A stretch of 64,000 bases of DNA from Rhodobacteraceae bacterium EL129 (GCA_900313005.1 ONZJ01000002.1:3507909-3571908); one strand, 5' to 3'. Counted from the first letter of the stretch, positions 1 through 8,745 are shown. Notes: generated by a model from the sequence alone, not told the origin. Program-made: numbers and translations.

Positions 1-389
1 ACACCTGGCTTGATCACAACACGGACTTTCAACGACCGGAGACAAGCCCGAAAATAGAATTCATCAGCTCGTCTTTCGCGACATCCATTCAAGGCTCGTC
101 TGCGTCCAGATTTGGGCACACGCGGGGGCTCTACGATCCAGACACGTCAACGATTTTTCTGATACTACCCTGGGATCGAAAAAACCCGCACGACGCAAGC
201 GTTCTGCTTCACGAGCTCGTCCATGCCCGACAGGCTTCACGGTACTATTATTGTCCTGGCGCTCAGGAAGAAGCGCCCTATCGACTTCAAGATGAATGGC
301 TTCGCGAACGCGGCTTGCAGGCAAATGTCAACTGGATCGCGGTTGTACTAGAATCTGGGTGTAACCGACGTGACTTTCATCCCGATTAG
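1..389 (+). CDS. DUF6647-family protein, 3' portion (putative zinc metallopeptidase-like)
   Basis: The reading frame is open from base 3 to the TAG at 387-389 and enters from outside the window, so the N-terminus is missing. About 128 residues are visible. The segment contains an LLHELVHARQ stretch, an HExxH zinc-peptidase motif at 210-224, followed by CPGAQEEAPY, where a Glu could be the third metal ligand, and ends with NWIAVVLESGC. This combination matches the DUF6647 family of roseobacters as I remember it, usually small secreted proteins of unknown substrate. Whether the protein is an active peptidase is not known. Because the start is missing, a signal peptide cannot be checked. Confidence 0.75.
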   Translation, partial: TWLDHNTDFQRPETSPKIEFISSSFATSIQGSSASRFGHTRGLYDPDTSTIFLILPWDRKNPHDASVLLHELVHARQASRYYYCPGAQEEAPYRLQDEWLRERGLQANVNWIAVVLESGCNRRDFHPD

Positions 390-801
390 TCGTGGCGCTT
401 TTTGGGTCACCACGTGGGTGTAACTGACTTTCGCGCGCTGCGCAGCATCAGTCAATTTGGGCTCGTTCCGGACTTCCGAGGAAACGCAGCATTTCTGCTT
501 CATGAAACTTTGGTTGAACCGCTCGCGGCCCAAAGCCGTCGTCCACCGGGGAAGTCGAATGCTGCGATCGCGCCCGTAAAGCCGCCATTCGCTGCGCCAC
601 CGCAATCTGAGAACGGCAAATTCACGTGTTGCGGGCAAAGTAGTCGACCGATGCAATTCAACCAATGTCCGTTACTTAGCTTCAAATTGGGCCGCAGAGT
701 TTCAAATACAATTAAAAATTAGATGCAAAGACCGCCATAAAAGGCGGAAAAAATCTTGCACCCTCCCGCGGCCAATGATTCAAATTAGCCCCATCGGATG
801 A
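390..801. other. Intergenic region with no supported gene
   Basis: These 412 bases lie between the DUF6647 gene and the convergent ugpQ. Overlapping open frames of 60-106 codons exist on both strands, but none has a good ribosome binding site or a recognisable domain. GGGTGTAAC followed by a GACTTTC element occurs at 358-379 (inside the preceding gene end) and again near 414-432, a short imperfect direct repeat. The composition resembles the dispersed intergenic sequences that yield spurious ORFs in roseobacter genomes, but I cannot show other copies inside this window. Confidence 0.4.
732..747 (-). terminator. Possible terminator after ugpQ
   Basis: A small hairpin, CCGCC-ATAAAA-GGCGG, lies about 55 bases past the ugpQ stop. 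Read on the minus strand it is followed by TCTTTG, a weak U-rich tract. It is plausible as the end of the ugp operon but weaker than the other terminators in the window. Confidence 0.4.
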
Positions 802-1743
802 TCAGCCTTCCCAGTGCATGCCTTTACTCAGTATGCAGCGCTGCGCTCTTCCGGGATAGTCGCTCACAATTCCATCAACTCCGGCATCAATAACTCTTTC
901 GATGTCCGGAATTTCATTGACCGTCCAAGTTGTCACCAAAAGCCCTAGGTCATGTGCTTCGGCGACGAGGTCGTGGGAGACATCTTGAAAATAAGGGCAC
1001 CACATCTGACCGCCTGCACTATACACAGCCTGTGGAAGCGACGTGGTCAACGCCGCATAGTCCGGCCCTACGGATTTGGAGGATTCCTCACCTGCCCCGT
1101 CCAAATTCGCCGGAAGCTCGGATAAAAAGGATGTCGGCATCTCGGGCGCTTGTCGGCGGCACTCATCCAACAAATCCCAATCAAAACTGTGTAGAAGGGT
1201 GCGTTGCTCCAGGTTCTGCTCTCTCACTTCGGCCAAAACCGCTTCGACAACATCGCGCTGTGTGAGGGTATCGCCTTTTGCTTCTGGGTCCGATTTTAGC
1301 TCCAACAACAAGCACACGCGTTCCATCCCCGGACGATTTGCCAGTTCAAGCAGATCCGTCAGGCGCGGAATACGCACATTGCAAAGAAAGGCTTGGTCAG
1401 GGAAACGCTTGCCATAAACCGTTTCCCCATCGAGACCACCCACATCAAGCGCCTGCAGATCAGCAAAGTTCATCTGGGATACCTTTAGATCGCCTTCCTG
1501 TATCCACGCCTGATCTGGATGACGCGTCGCCGATCCCAACAGGGTGTGGTTGTGCGTAATCACCGGAACCCGATCTCTGGTTAAAACGACATCAAATTCC
1601 AAAGCATCCACCCCGATGCCTATCGTGAACTCAAATCCCTCCATCGTGTTTTCCGGCATGATACCGCGGGCTCCGCGATGGCCGACAAGTCGAACAACAC
1701 CATTTCCACCACGAAAGGCATCCAACTGAGGAAAGGTGGACAT
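802..1743 (-). CDS. ugpQ: Glycerophosphodiester phosphodiesterase
   Basis: This 313-residue protein hydrolyses glycerophosphodiesters to glycerol-3-phosphate and an alcohol. The N-terminus carries the family signature RLVGHRGARG followed by PENT and ALEFDVVLTRD, the His/Arg/Glu/Asp set of the GDPD catalytic site, with ITHNHTL slightly later. The C-terminus has the usual VTTWTVNE and DGIVSDYPG segments. There is no signal peptide, so it acts in the cytoplasm. It is the last gene of ugpB-A-E-C-Q and starts two bases after the ugpC stop, so imported glycerophosphodiesters can be processed by the same operon. Confidence 0.93.
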   Translation of the reverse strand: MSTFPQLDAFRGGNGVVRLVGHRGARGIMPENTMEGFEFTIGIGVDALEFDVVLTRDRVPVITHNHTLLGSATRHPDQAWIQEGDLKVSQMNFADLQALDVGGLDGETVYGKRFPDQAFLCNVRIPRLTDLLELANRPGMERVCLLLELKSDPEAKGDTLTQRDVVEAVLAEVREQNLEQRTLLHSFDWDLLDECRRQAPEMPTSFLSELPANLDGAGEESSKSVGPDYAALTTSLPQAVYSAGGQMWCPYFQDVSHDLVAEAHDLGLLVTTWTVNEIPDIERVIDAGVDGIVSDYPGRAQRCILSKGMHWEG

Positions 1744-1745
1744 CT

Positions 1746-2795
1746 TTAAATCCGTCGCCCGGTTTCAGGATCGAAGGCGTGCAGCAGGTCAGGATTTGCC
1801 GAAAATGACAGAACCGAACCGGTTTCAGCGGTCACATGCCCCGGCAGGCTGGCCACGATTTCGGTATCCGTGTTCTCCAGAGTTCCGTGTAAAAGAGTGT
1901 TTGCGCCCAGATGCTCAAACAAAGAAACCGAGATGCGCAAAGGACCAGACGGATCGGCAGCCAGATGTTCGGGACGAATACCTAAAGTAACAGAACCAAC
2001 GGCATCTGGGGCGCCAGGGATCTTCACTCCATTTCCGAGCGCTATCTCTCCGTTGTCGGCGTGACCCGGCAAGAAATTCATGGCAGGACTGCCGATGAAC
2101 CCGGCGACAAACACAGTAGCCGGGCGATCGTAGAGCTCTATGGGCGTTCCGAATTGTTCAACATAGCCGCCATTGAGAACCATCAGGCGGTCTCCCAGCG
2201 TCATCGCCTCGACCTGATCATGAGTGACATAGATTGAGGTCACTCCGAGGCGCTGTTGCAGCTTGCGGATTTCCAACCGCATCTGAACACGCAGCTTGGC
2301 GTCGAGGTTGGACAGAGGTTCATCGAACAAAAACACCTGCGGGTCCCGCACAATGGCGCGTCCCATGGCGACACGTTGACGTTGCCCGCCTGACAACTGG
2401 CGCGGCTTGCGATCAAGATAGGGGCGAATTTCAAGGATGTCGGCGGCTTCTTCCACTCGCACGTTGATCTCGGCCTTACTGATCTTCCGGATTTTTAGGC
2501 CATAAGCCATGTTTTCGCGCACAGACATATGCGGATACAAAGCATAGTTCTGGAAAACCATTGCGATGTCACGATCCGCAGGCTCCAGATCGTTGACCAC
2601 ACGGTCCCCGATACTGATTTCCCCGCTGGTAACAGTTTCGAGCCCGGCAACCATACGCAGCAAAGTGGATTTGCCGCAGCCAGACGGGCCAACGATGACG
2701 ACCAGCTCTCCGTCTTCGATCCTGCCGTCAATCTGATGCAGAACTTCGGTCTGGCCGTAGGCTTTGACAAGGTCTTTGAGGAGGATAGATGCCAT
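1746..2795 (-). CDS. ugpC: sn-glycerol-3-phosphate ABC transporter, ATP-binding protein
   Basis: This 349-residue ATPase of the MalK/UgpC type energises the Ugp importer. Walker A is GPSGCGKST (about residues 35-43), the signature is [14 protein letters not shown], and Walker B with the D-loop is [18 protein letters not shown]-terminal regulatory domain of about 110 residues follows (IRPEHL segment). It lies between ugpE, 9 bases upstream, and ugpQ, 2 bases downstream. The substrate assignment rests on the full B-A-E-C-Q operon; the ATPase alone could not be told from a sugar-transporter ATPase. Confidence 0.93.
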   Translation of the reverse strand: MASILLKDLVKAYGQTEVLHQIDGRIEDGELVVIVGPSGCGKSTLLRMVAGLETVTSGEISIGDRVVNDLEPADRDIAMVFQNYALYPHMSVRENMAYGLKIRKISKAEINVRVEEAADILEIRPYLDRKPRQLSGGQRQRVAMGRAIVRDPQVFLFDEPLSNLDAKLRVQMRLEIRKLQQRLGVTSIYVTHDQVEAMTLGDRLMVLNGGYVEQFGTPIELYDRPATVFVAGFIGSPAMNFLPGHADNGEIALGNGVKIPGAPDAVGSVTLGIRPEHLAADPSGPLRISVSLFEHLGANTLLHGTLENTDTEIVASLPGHVTAETGSVLSFSANPDLLHAFDPETGRRI

Positions 2796-2804
2796 TGGTT
2801 TTGC

Positions 2805-3656
2805 CTATTTATCTGTCTCTGTCAGGCCCTGAACAAAGAGCTTCTGCATTGCGACCACCACTAAGACCGGCGGGATCATCGCCAGAAGCGCGGTCATCAT
2901 GATGATGTTCCATTGCGGGGATTGCTCGGCGGCTTCAAGCATCTGCTTGATCGACATCACGATGGTGGTCATGTCGATGTCGGTCGTGATCAGAAGTGGC
3001 CACAGGTATTGGTTCCAGCCATAAATGAACAAGATCACAAACAGCGCCGCGATATTGGTGCGGCTGAGCGGGATCAGGATATCCCAGAAAAATCTAAGCG
3101 GCCCCGCGCCGTCGATTCGGGCGCTTTCCAGCATTTCATCCGGGATGGTCAGGAACACTTGCCGGAACATGAAGGTCGCCGTGGCCGAAGCGATCAACGG
3201 GATCGACAACCCCCAATAGCTGTTCAGCATGCCAAGGTTTGCAACAACTTGGAACGTAGGCAGGATACGCACCTCAACCGGCAGCATCAGGGTGATGAAG
3301 ATCATCCAGAAGAACCCCATGCGGAACGGGAACTTGAAATAGACAATGGCAAATGCCGAAATCAACGAGATCGCGATTTTGCCAAAGGCAATCATCATCG
3401 CCATAGCAAGGCTGTTCAGAAGCATCCGCCAGACCGGAGCGGTCTCGGTGCCTGAAAGGCCGCCACCGAACAGGGTCTGCTTGAAATTCTCCCAGAAGTA
3501 CCCTCCCGGCAGCATCGGGATCGGGGCCTGTGTCATGCGCACCGCGTCATGGGTTGAGGCCACAAAGGTGATCCAGATCGGCAAGGCGACAATGCAGATA
3601 CCCAGCAGAAGGACGGCGTGAGAAATAAGGTTGAGAACGGGGCGATTTTCGACCAT
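2805..3656 (-). CDS. ugpE: sn-glycerol-3-phosphate ABC transporter, permease
   Basis: This 283-residue inner-membrane permease has about six hydrophobic segments. The conserved loop contacting UgpC is visible as ESARIDGAGPLRFFWDILIPLSR, near residues 175-198. The gene overlaps the ugpA stop by one base (TGATG), which suggests translational coupling. It pairs with UgpA to form the channel that receives glycerol-3-phosphate or glycerophosphodiesters from UgpB. Confidence 0.93.
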   Translation of the reverse strand: MVENRPVLNLISHAVLLLGICIVALPIWITFVASTHDAVRMTQAPIPMLPGGYFWENFKQTLFGGGLSGTETAPVWRMLLNSLAMAMMIAFGKIAISLISAFAIVYFKFPFRMGFFWMIFITLMLPVEVRILPTFQVVANLGMLNSYWGLSIPLIASATATFMFRQVFLTIPDEMLESARIDGAGPLRFFWDILIPLSRTNIAALFVILFIYGWNQYLWPLLITTDIDMTTIVMSIKQMLEAAEQSPQWNIIMMTALLAMIPPVLVVVAMQKLFVQGLTETDK

Positions 3657-4537
3657 CAGTATTCGACCCTCCGTTCAACATAACGGAACTGCACCACAGT
3701 CATCGCGATCACGAGGATCATCAGGATCACCGATTGCGCGGCAGACCCGCCCAGATCCAGGCCGACAAACCCGTCGTTATAAACCTTGTATACCAGGATC
3801 GTCGTAGCGTTGGCTGGACCACCCTGGGTGATGGCATGAATGATGCCGAATGTATCGAAGAAGGCGTAGACTGCGTTGATCACAAGCAGGAAAAACGTCG
3901 TGGGTGAAATCAGCGGGAAGATCAGGTCCCAAAAGCGCCGTATGGGGCCTGCTCCGTCAATGGCGGCGGCCTCAATGACGGACCGCGGGATCGATTGCAT
4001 CGCGGCAAGGTAGAACAGGAAGTTATAGGCAATCTGCTTCCACGCAGCGGCAAAGATCACCAGCGCCATGGCCTGATTTCCGTTGAGATAGTGGTTCCAA
4101 TCCACCCCGACTAAATCCAGCAGGAACGGAAAGATACCCAACGTAGGGTTAAACATGAAGACCCAGAGCGCACCCGCCAGAACGGGGGCGACCGCATAGG
4201 GCCAGATCAGCAAAGTGCGATAGGCCGTGGCCCCGCGCACGATCCGGTCAGCAAACCCCGCAAGGATCAGCGCCATCGACATCGACAGGATGGCAACCGC
4301 GGCCGAGAAGAACATCGTGCGGCCAAAAGCTGAAAGATAATGCTTGTCACGAAACAAGATGGTGAAGTTTTCGAACCAGACAAACTCGGTGGACAGCCCA
4401 AAGGCATCTTCGATCAGAAAGGACTGATAAATCGCCTGGCTGGCGGGCCAGATGAAAAATACCAGCGTGATGATGATCTGCGGTGCGACCAACAGATAGG
4501 GCAGCAACGACGGAGGGAAATGCACACGTTTAAGCAA
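3656..4537 (-). CDS. ugpA: sn-glycerol-3-phosphate ABC transporter, permease
   Basis: This 293-residue permease of the MalF/UgpA type has several transmembrane segments and an [20 protein letters not shown] coupling loop near residues 190-209. The start appears to be TTG at 4537, with a GAGG sequence six bases before it. The resulting N-terminus [14 protein letters not shown] resembles other UgpA proteins. The gene is separated from ugpB by 83 bases that contain a strong hairpin, which may lower permease expression relative to the binding protein. Confidence 0.92.
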   Translation of the reverse strand: MLKRVHFPPSLLPYLLVAPQIIITLVFFIWPASQAIYQSFLIEDAFGLSTEFVWFENFTILFRDKHYLSAFGRTMFFSAAVAILSMSMALILAGFADRIVRGATAYRTLLIWPYAVAPVLAGALWVFMFNPTLGIFPFLLDLVGVDWNHYLNGNQAMALVIFAAAWKQIAYNFLFYLAAMQSIPRSVIEAAAIDGAGPIRRFWDLIFPLISPTTFFLLVINAVYAFFDTFGIIHAITQGGPANATTILVYKVYNDGFVGLDLGGSAAQSVILMILVIAMTVVQFRYVERRVEY

Positions 4538-4575
4538 AAGGGGCCTCGTCTGGACGTGGAATGGCCTTAGTCAAA

Positions 4576-4603
4576 CCCCCAGCGATTCACACACCGCTGA
4601 GGG
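4576..4603 (-). terminator. Intra-operon hairpin between ugpB and ugpA
   Basis: On the minus-strand RNA the segment folds into a 9-bp stem (CCCUCAGCG with CGCUGGGGG, one G-U pair) with a ten-base loop. It lies 17 bases after the ugpB stop. There is no U-tract, so it is more likely an mRNA-stabilising or partial attenuation element than a full terminator. That is the common way to make more binding protein than permease. Confidence 0.6.
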
Positions 4604-4620
4604 CAGTCTTTAGGAGCGAA

Positions 4621-5922
4621 TTACTTAGCTGTCCGCTCGAACTTGCGCAGCAGGTCATTGCCACGTTCGGCGGCGGCGTCCAGTGCCTCGGCTGCTGATT
4701 TGTCACCCGCCCAGAGCGCTTCCAGCTCTTCGTTGATCACATCGCGCACTTGCACGAAGTTACCAAAGCGCAAACCACGCGAATTTGGCGTGGGCGCGTT
4801 CAGACTTAGCTGCAGGATGGCTGTATCCGTGCCGGGGTTACTCTCATAGAACCCTTGCTCTTTGCTGAGGTCATAGGCAGCCGTGGTGATCGGAACATAA
4901 CCGGTCTCCTGATGCCACCAGGCCTGCACTTCGGGTGAGCTGAGATAGGTCATGAACTGCGCCAGCCCTTTGTATTCTTCACTGTCATGTCCCGCCAATG
5001 CCCAAAGTGTTGCACCACCGATAATCGAGTTTTGCGGTGCATCAGCAATGCTGGTGTCGAGCGGCAGCATGGTTTGACCGAAGTTGAACTCGGCCTGCGA
5101 CTTGATCGAGCCATAATAGGCCGATGAATTCATCCACATCCCGCATTCACCACTGGTGAAGAGCGGCAGGCTATCGCCACGGCGGCCACCGTATTTAAAC
5201 AGGTTCCCTTCGGTCATCGACGCAACATCGTCCAGCCGCGCAGCGACCTTGTCGTTGTTAAAGGTAAACTCCGTGTCAAAACCGGCAAATCCGTTTTCCT
5301 TGCTACCGACCTCCATATTGTGCCACGCCGAGTAATTCTCGATCATGACCCAGGATTGCCAGCCAAAGCTGAGCCCACAATTCATGCCGTTATTGACCAG
5401 TGCCTGTGCTGCTGTTTTCACTTCGTCCCAGGTCTTGGGCGGCTCAACACCTGCCGCGCTCAGCGCATCTGCGTTGTACCAAAGCACCGGGGTCGAACTA
5501 TTGAATGGCATCGACAGCAATTCGCCGTCGGGCGTTTGATAATACGAAATTACGGCAGGCAGATAGTCGGATTTATCAAAGGCTTCTCCAGCGTCGGCCA
5601 TCATTTTTTCTACCGGATAAATCGCACCTTTTGCTGCCATCATTGTGGCAGTGCCAACTTCGAACACCTGAACCAGATGCGGATGCTCCTTAGCGCGGAA
5701 CGCAGCAACGGCTGCTGTCATGGTTTCAGTGTAGTTCCCCTTATAAGAAGGAACAATTTTGTAGTCGGATTGGCTGGCATTGAAATCTGCCGCAATCTTG
5801 TCGACGCGTTCACCATTGGTACCACCCATCGCATGCCACCAATTGATCTCGGTCTGTGCAAAACTCATTCCCGCGCTGACGCCTAGTGCTGCAACGCTCA
5901 ACATGATCGACTTAAAAGCCAT
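4621..5922 (-). CDS. ugpB: sn-glycerol-3-phosphate ABC transporter, substrate-binding protein
   Basis: This 433-residue periplasmic binding protein is the first gene of the ugp operon. I chose the ATG at 5922 because AGGGAGG lies six bases upstream and the product starts with a clear signal peptide, MAFKSIMLSVAALGVSAG, cleaved after SFAQ. The mature protein begins TEINWWHAMGG, typical of UgpB, and contains FNSSTPVLWYN and PKTWDEV segments of the family. An in-frame upstream ATG at 5943 would add seven charged residues and is less likely. The divergent LysR gene and its palindrome lie directly upstream. Confidence 0.93.
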   Translation of the reverse strand: MAFKSIMLSVAALGVSAGMSFAQTEINWWHAMGGTNGERVDKIAADFNASQSDYKIVPSYKGNYTETMTAAVAAFRAKEHPHLVQVFEVGTATMMAAKGAIYPVEKMMADAGEAFDKSDYLPAVISYYQTPDGELLSMPFNSSTPVLWYNADALSAAGVEPPKTWDEVKTAAQALVNNGMNCGLSFGWQSWVMIENYSAWHNMEVGSKENGFAGFDTEFTFNNDKVAARLDDVASMTEGNLFKYGGRRGDSLPLFTSGECGMWMNSSAYYGSIKSQAEFNFGQTMLPLDTSIADAPQNSIIGGATLWALAGHDSEEYKGLAQFMTYLSSPEVQAWWHQETGYVPITTAAYDLSKEQGFYESNPGTDTAILQLSLNAPTPNSRGLRFGNFVQVRDVINEELEALWAGDKSAAEALDAAAERGNDLLRKFERTAK

Positions 5923-6000
5923 TGTATCCTCCCTGGTTTTCATTGGGAGAGGTTACGCGGGTAGAAAAATAACTCAAGCAAAAGATTTATGACAATACTC

Positions 6001-6015
6001 ATAACATAATGTTAT
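6001..6015. promoter_or_regulatory. Perfect 15-bp palindrome, candidate LysR-type operator
   Basis: ATAACATAATGTTAT is a perfect 7-1-7 inverted repeat with the T-N11-A pattern (T6002, A6014) used by LysR-type regulators. It sits between ugpB, whose start is at 5922, and the divergent LysR gene. This is the classical position for an autoregulated site that also controls the neighbouring operon. The assignment to this LysR protein is inference from position. Confidence 0.65.
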
Positions 6016-6066
6016 AAATTGCTTGACTGCTTCGCATCCCTTTCGCAACCAGAGCGAGTTAATCCT

Positions 6067-6978
6067 TTGAATTTTCGACTAAGACAACTCCAGGCCTTTC
6101 GTGAAATCGCGCGCACAGGTTCCGTCACCCACGCCGCCGCAGAAATGGGAATATCGCAACCCGCCGTCAGTCGGCTGATCAATGACTTCTCAAGAACAGT
6201 CGATTTTCCACTTTTTCGCCGGGAAGGCGGAAGTTTGATTCCCACAACAGAAGCCGACTACATGCTCGCAGAAACCAGACGCGTTTTTGAAAGCCTCGAT
6301 CACCTAGAAGATCTTAGACACAATCTCAAAAAACGCGCTGTCGGGCATCTGCGCATTGCTTGTCTGCCCGGCTTTGCAACAAGTCATTTACCGATTGTCC
6401 TGGCACAGTTCTTGGATGCACGACCAGGAGTTACGGTGACACTCGAACCTGATCGCCCGGAACGTATTCTGGAGTGGATTGTCGGCCAGCAATACGACTG
6501 CGGCATCACCGACGGCTTTGGGGGGCATCCCGCCACGGAAAGCACCGATATTGCAATCCGCACTGTGTGCATCGTACCGCAACATCATGAACTGGCGGAT
6601 AAAGCCGTGATAACGCCCACCGACCTTCGCGGCCAGAAACTGATCCACTCCAGAAGAGACAGCCCCTTTTACCGGCAGCTCGAACAGGCATTTGCCGAGT
6701 TTGATGAAACGATCAACACATGGATCGAAGTGCGCCAATTCTCAACAGCATGTACAATAGTCAGCCAGGGTCAGGGCGTATCAGTGGTCAGCGCACTGGA
6801 TGCAGAACAGTTCAAAGGAAAGGGAATAGAAATCCGACCATTCAAACCGAAGATCGCGCATCGGCTTTCTCTGCTTCGCCCTGCCACCGGAGACCACTCT
6901 CCGCTCACATTTGATTTTTTGAAACAGTTTTCCAGCAGTTTGGCCCCATTCATCTCGGAACCGACCAGTTCAGGTTGA
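6067..6978 (+). CDS. LysR-family transcriptional regulator
   Basis: The protein has an N-terminal winged helix-turn-helix (FRLRQLQAFREIARTGS, then AAAEMGISQPAVSRLI) and a periplasmic-binding-like effector domain from about residue 90. I prefer the TTG at 6067 (product MNFRLRQLQAF, 303 residues) because LysR proteins normally begin this close to the helix-turn-helix, and GAGCGAG lies upstream. A TTG at 6019 in the same frame would put the start four bases from the palindrome. Divergent to ugpB, it probably regulates that operon. The effector is unknown. Confidence 0.85.
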   Translation: MNFRLRQLQAFREIARTGSVTHAAAEMGISQPAVSRLINDFSRTVDFPLFRREGGSLIPTTEADYMLAETRRVFESLDHLEDLRHNLKKRAVGHLRIACLPGFATSHLPIVLAQFLDARPGVTVTLEPDRPERILEWIVGQQYDCGITDGFGGHPATESTDIAIRTVCIVPQHHELADKAVITPTDLRGQKLIHSRRDSPFYRQLEQAFAEFDETINTWIEVRQFSTACTIVSQGQGVSVVSALDAEQFKGKGIEIRPFKPKIAHRLSLLRPATGDHSPLTFDFLKQFSSSLAPFISEPTSSG

Positions 6979-7126
6979 ATCAGTTTCACCGTCGAAAAAT
7001 GCTCTCGATTTTAAAACAATTTCAAAACCGTCCGATGATATTTTGAACTCGTGGTCAATTTCTCTACGCAAGCAGACTTTCAAACAATCTGCAGCATTGA
7101 TCATAATGGGCTCACAGCGGGCACAT

Positions 7127-7157
7127 AAAAACGCCCGCCTGAAACCAGACGGGCGTT
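7127..7157 (-). terminator. Rho-independent terminator of rpsO
   Basis: Downstream of the rpsO stop on the minus strand, AACGCCCG pairs with CGGGCGTT and the stem runs directly into TTTTTA. The stem is GC-rich and the U-tract immediate, so termination of rpsO here is well supported. Confidence 0.85.
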
Positions 7158-7184
7158 CCTTGATCCAAACTCGAATCGGAATTC

Positions 7185-7454
7185 TTAACGGCGGATGCCC
7201 AAGCGTTTGATGAGGTCGGTGTACCGTGCCTCTTCTTTAGCTTTCAGGTAGTCCAACAGCTTCCGGCGCTGTGCGACCATTTTCAAAAGGCCACGGCGTC
7301 CGTGGTTGTCTTTTTTGTGGGTCTTGAAGTGCTCGGTCAGCGTGGTGATGCGCGAGGTCAGAATGGCAACCTGAACTTCGGGCGAACCGGTATCGCCGTC
7401 TTTGGTTGCGAAGTCTTTCATGACTTTCGCTTTTTCTTCAGCAGTAATCGACAT
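7185..7454 (-). CDS. rpsO: 30S ribosomal protein S15
   Basis: This 89-residue protein, the standard S15 length, begins [33 protein letters not shown] and ends [13 protein letters not shown]. It binds 16S rRNA in the central domain of the small subunit. The start is ATG at 7454, with AAAGGAG six bases upstream. A longer in-frame start would add residues with no counterpart in S15. No truB or pnp gene is adjacent, so it appears monocistronic, with its own terminator downstream and a structured leader upstream. Confidence 0.97.
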   Translation of the reverse strand: MSITAEEKAKVMKDFATKDGDTGSPEVQVAILTSRITTLTEHFKTHKKDNHGRRGLLKMVAQRRKLLDYLKAKEEARYTDLIKRLGIRR

Positions 7455-7560
7455 CGGGATCTCCTTTACGTCAAAGGGTGAAGGGCGCAAGCCGGGATGT
7501 CGTCCAGCAGGGTCCGTGGAGAAGAGTTCACCCGCGAGTGAACGTGTGAACTCTCGGGCA
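7455..7560 (-). promoter_or_regulatory. Structured rpsO 5' leader, candidate S15 autoregulatory RNA
   Basis: The minus-strand leader contains a hairpin in which GAGUUCAC (7546-7553) pairs with GUGAACUC (7524-7531). The GGGUGAA that overlaps its 3' arm (7527-7533) is also exactly complementary to UUCACCC at 7476-7482, just before the ribosome binding site. Two mutually exclusive pairings are therefore possible. Autoregulation by S15 binding to its own leader is known in several phyla, with differing structures. That this leader works the same way is inference. Confidence 0.45.
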
Positions 7561-7609
7561 TATAAGAGATATTTTTATGAAAGGAAAGGATAAATTCCGA
7601 ACCGGTGGC

Positions 7610-8632
7610 TTATACCGCCGTTTGGGCATTCAGCACTGTTTGGCCAACCAGAACGATCTGATCCAACGTCAAATCTGCTGCATTCGCGACCGCTGCGATC
7701 CGCACCCCATTCAACACGATATGTTGCTGACTTGGATCGTCTTCATCCGCTTCAAGATCAACCACGGGTTCGGCCCCGTTTGCATCGTCATAGGCCACCA
7801 TCAGGCTGTCTTCGTCCGGATTGTAATCGAGGATTTGCGCCTGGTGGTCCTGATTCAGCCAATCCCCTACGGCAATCGTGTCTGCTCCGCCCCCGGCTGT
7901 TACGATGTCGGCGTTGCCAGCGATGATGAGATCATCCCCGCCTCCGCCATTCAGAAAATCGACATCCGTGTCGTCTTCGCCATTGGGTGACACGCCGTTG
8001 AGCACATCGTCGCCCCAACCTCCGAACAAGGTGTCTGCACCGGCATCGCCTTGCAGTGTGTCATTACCCAAATCTCCGTGCAGCGCATCATCGCCTTCAC
8101 CACCGAGCAAAGAATCATTCCCGGCTGACCCGACCAGACTGTCATCGCCTGCATCACCGAGCAGCGTGTCGTCATCATCGTGGCCAAAGAGAGCATCGTC
8201 GCCGACTTCGCCCTGCAATTGGTCATGGCCCGCGCCACCGTGCAGCGTGTCATTTCCCTCATCGCCATGCAGAGTGTCTTGCCCGGCGTCCCCGTGCAAA
8301 ATATCACCGCCCTCGCGGCCCAGGAGCAGATCATCGCCCTCGTACCCGTTCAGCTGATCCAAACCTTCGGTGCCTTCGAGGGTTTCATTCTGCTCATTGC
8401 CCCCCTCAATTATGCCGTCCTGAGGGGGTTGTTCTTCACCCAGTTCCGCTGGATCATCGGACTCAAGCAGATCGGTGAGACCATCAGTGTCGGTTTCAGA
8501 ATCGCTATCGCCCGCCTCAGCGTTGGGGTCTGCGCCATCGGTGCTTTCCTCATCGGTGGTGAGGTCATCAATCCCATAGAACGCGGTTGCACCCACGGCC
8601 ATAAGACCCATCAATCCGACAAGAAACATCAT
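7610..8632 (-). CDS. Membrane-anchored RTX-repeat calcium-binding protein
   Basis: About 340 residues. The N-terminus is one hydrophobic helix (MMFLVGLMGLMAVGATAF), followed by a very acidic linker and then at least ten nonapeptide repeats of the GGxGxDxLx type, for example LHGDEGNDTLHGGAGHD. Such repeats fold into a calcium-binding beta-roll outside the cytoplasm. The start is uncertain: ATG codons at 8632 and 8629 fit the hydrophobic start, and a TTG at 8689 would add 19 residues; none has a strong ribosome binding site. There is no neighbouring type I secretion gene, and the helix suggests anchoring rather than release. The function is unknown. Confidence 0.8.
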   Translation of the reverse strand: MMFLVGLMGLMAVGATAFYGIDDLTTDEESTDGADPNAEAGDSDSETDTDGLTDLLESDDPAELGEEQPPQDGIIEGGNEQNETLEGTEGLDQLNGYEGDDLLLGREGGDILHGDAGQDTLHGDEGNDTLHGGAGHDQLQGEVGDDALFGHDDDDTLLGDAGDDSLVGSAGNDSLLGGEGDDALHGDLGNDTLQGDAGADTLFGGWGDDVLNGVSPNGEDDTDVDFLNGGGGDDLIIAGNADIVTAGGGADTIAVGDWLNQDHQAQILDYNPDEDSLMVAYDDANGAEPVVDLEADEDDPSQQHIVLNGVRIAAVANAADLTLDQIVLVGQTVLNAQTAV

Positions 8633-8708
8633 TACAAAGGTCCACAATAACCGAGGCGTAATTGAGCCACAGCGCTCGCAAATCGTCAATCAAGATGCCG
8701 CGATAAGG

Positions 8709-8723
8709 TTAATGCTTCGTTAC
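8709..8723. promoter_or_regulatory. CtrA-like site, one mismatch
   Basis: TTAA-N7-TTAC (on the other strand GTAA-N7-TTAACC) departs from the CtrA consensus TTAA-N7-TTAA by one base. It lies about 80 bases upstream of the preferred RTX-protein start and just past the dctM stop. Control of the RTX gene is inferred from position only. Confidence 0.35.
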
Positions 8724-8745
8724 TTTCGACCGTAAGCTCTTCAGG

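Noticed and set aside
5989..6006. Possible PhoB box upstream of ugpB
   Set aside because: ATGACA and ATAACA occur 12 bases apart rather than 11 and match poorly; the second overlaps the palindrome that better explains the sequence.
7878..8357. Ser/Pro-rich open frame opposite the RTX repeats
   Set aside because: The repeats of the RTX gene generate a periodic antisense frame; the minus-strand protein is clearly the real one.
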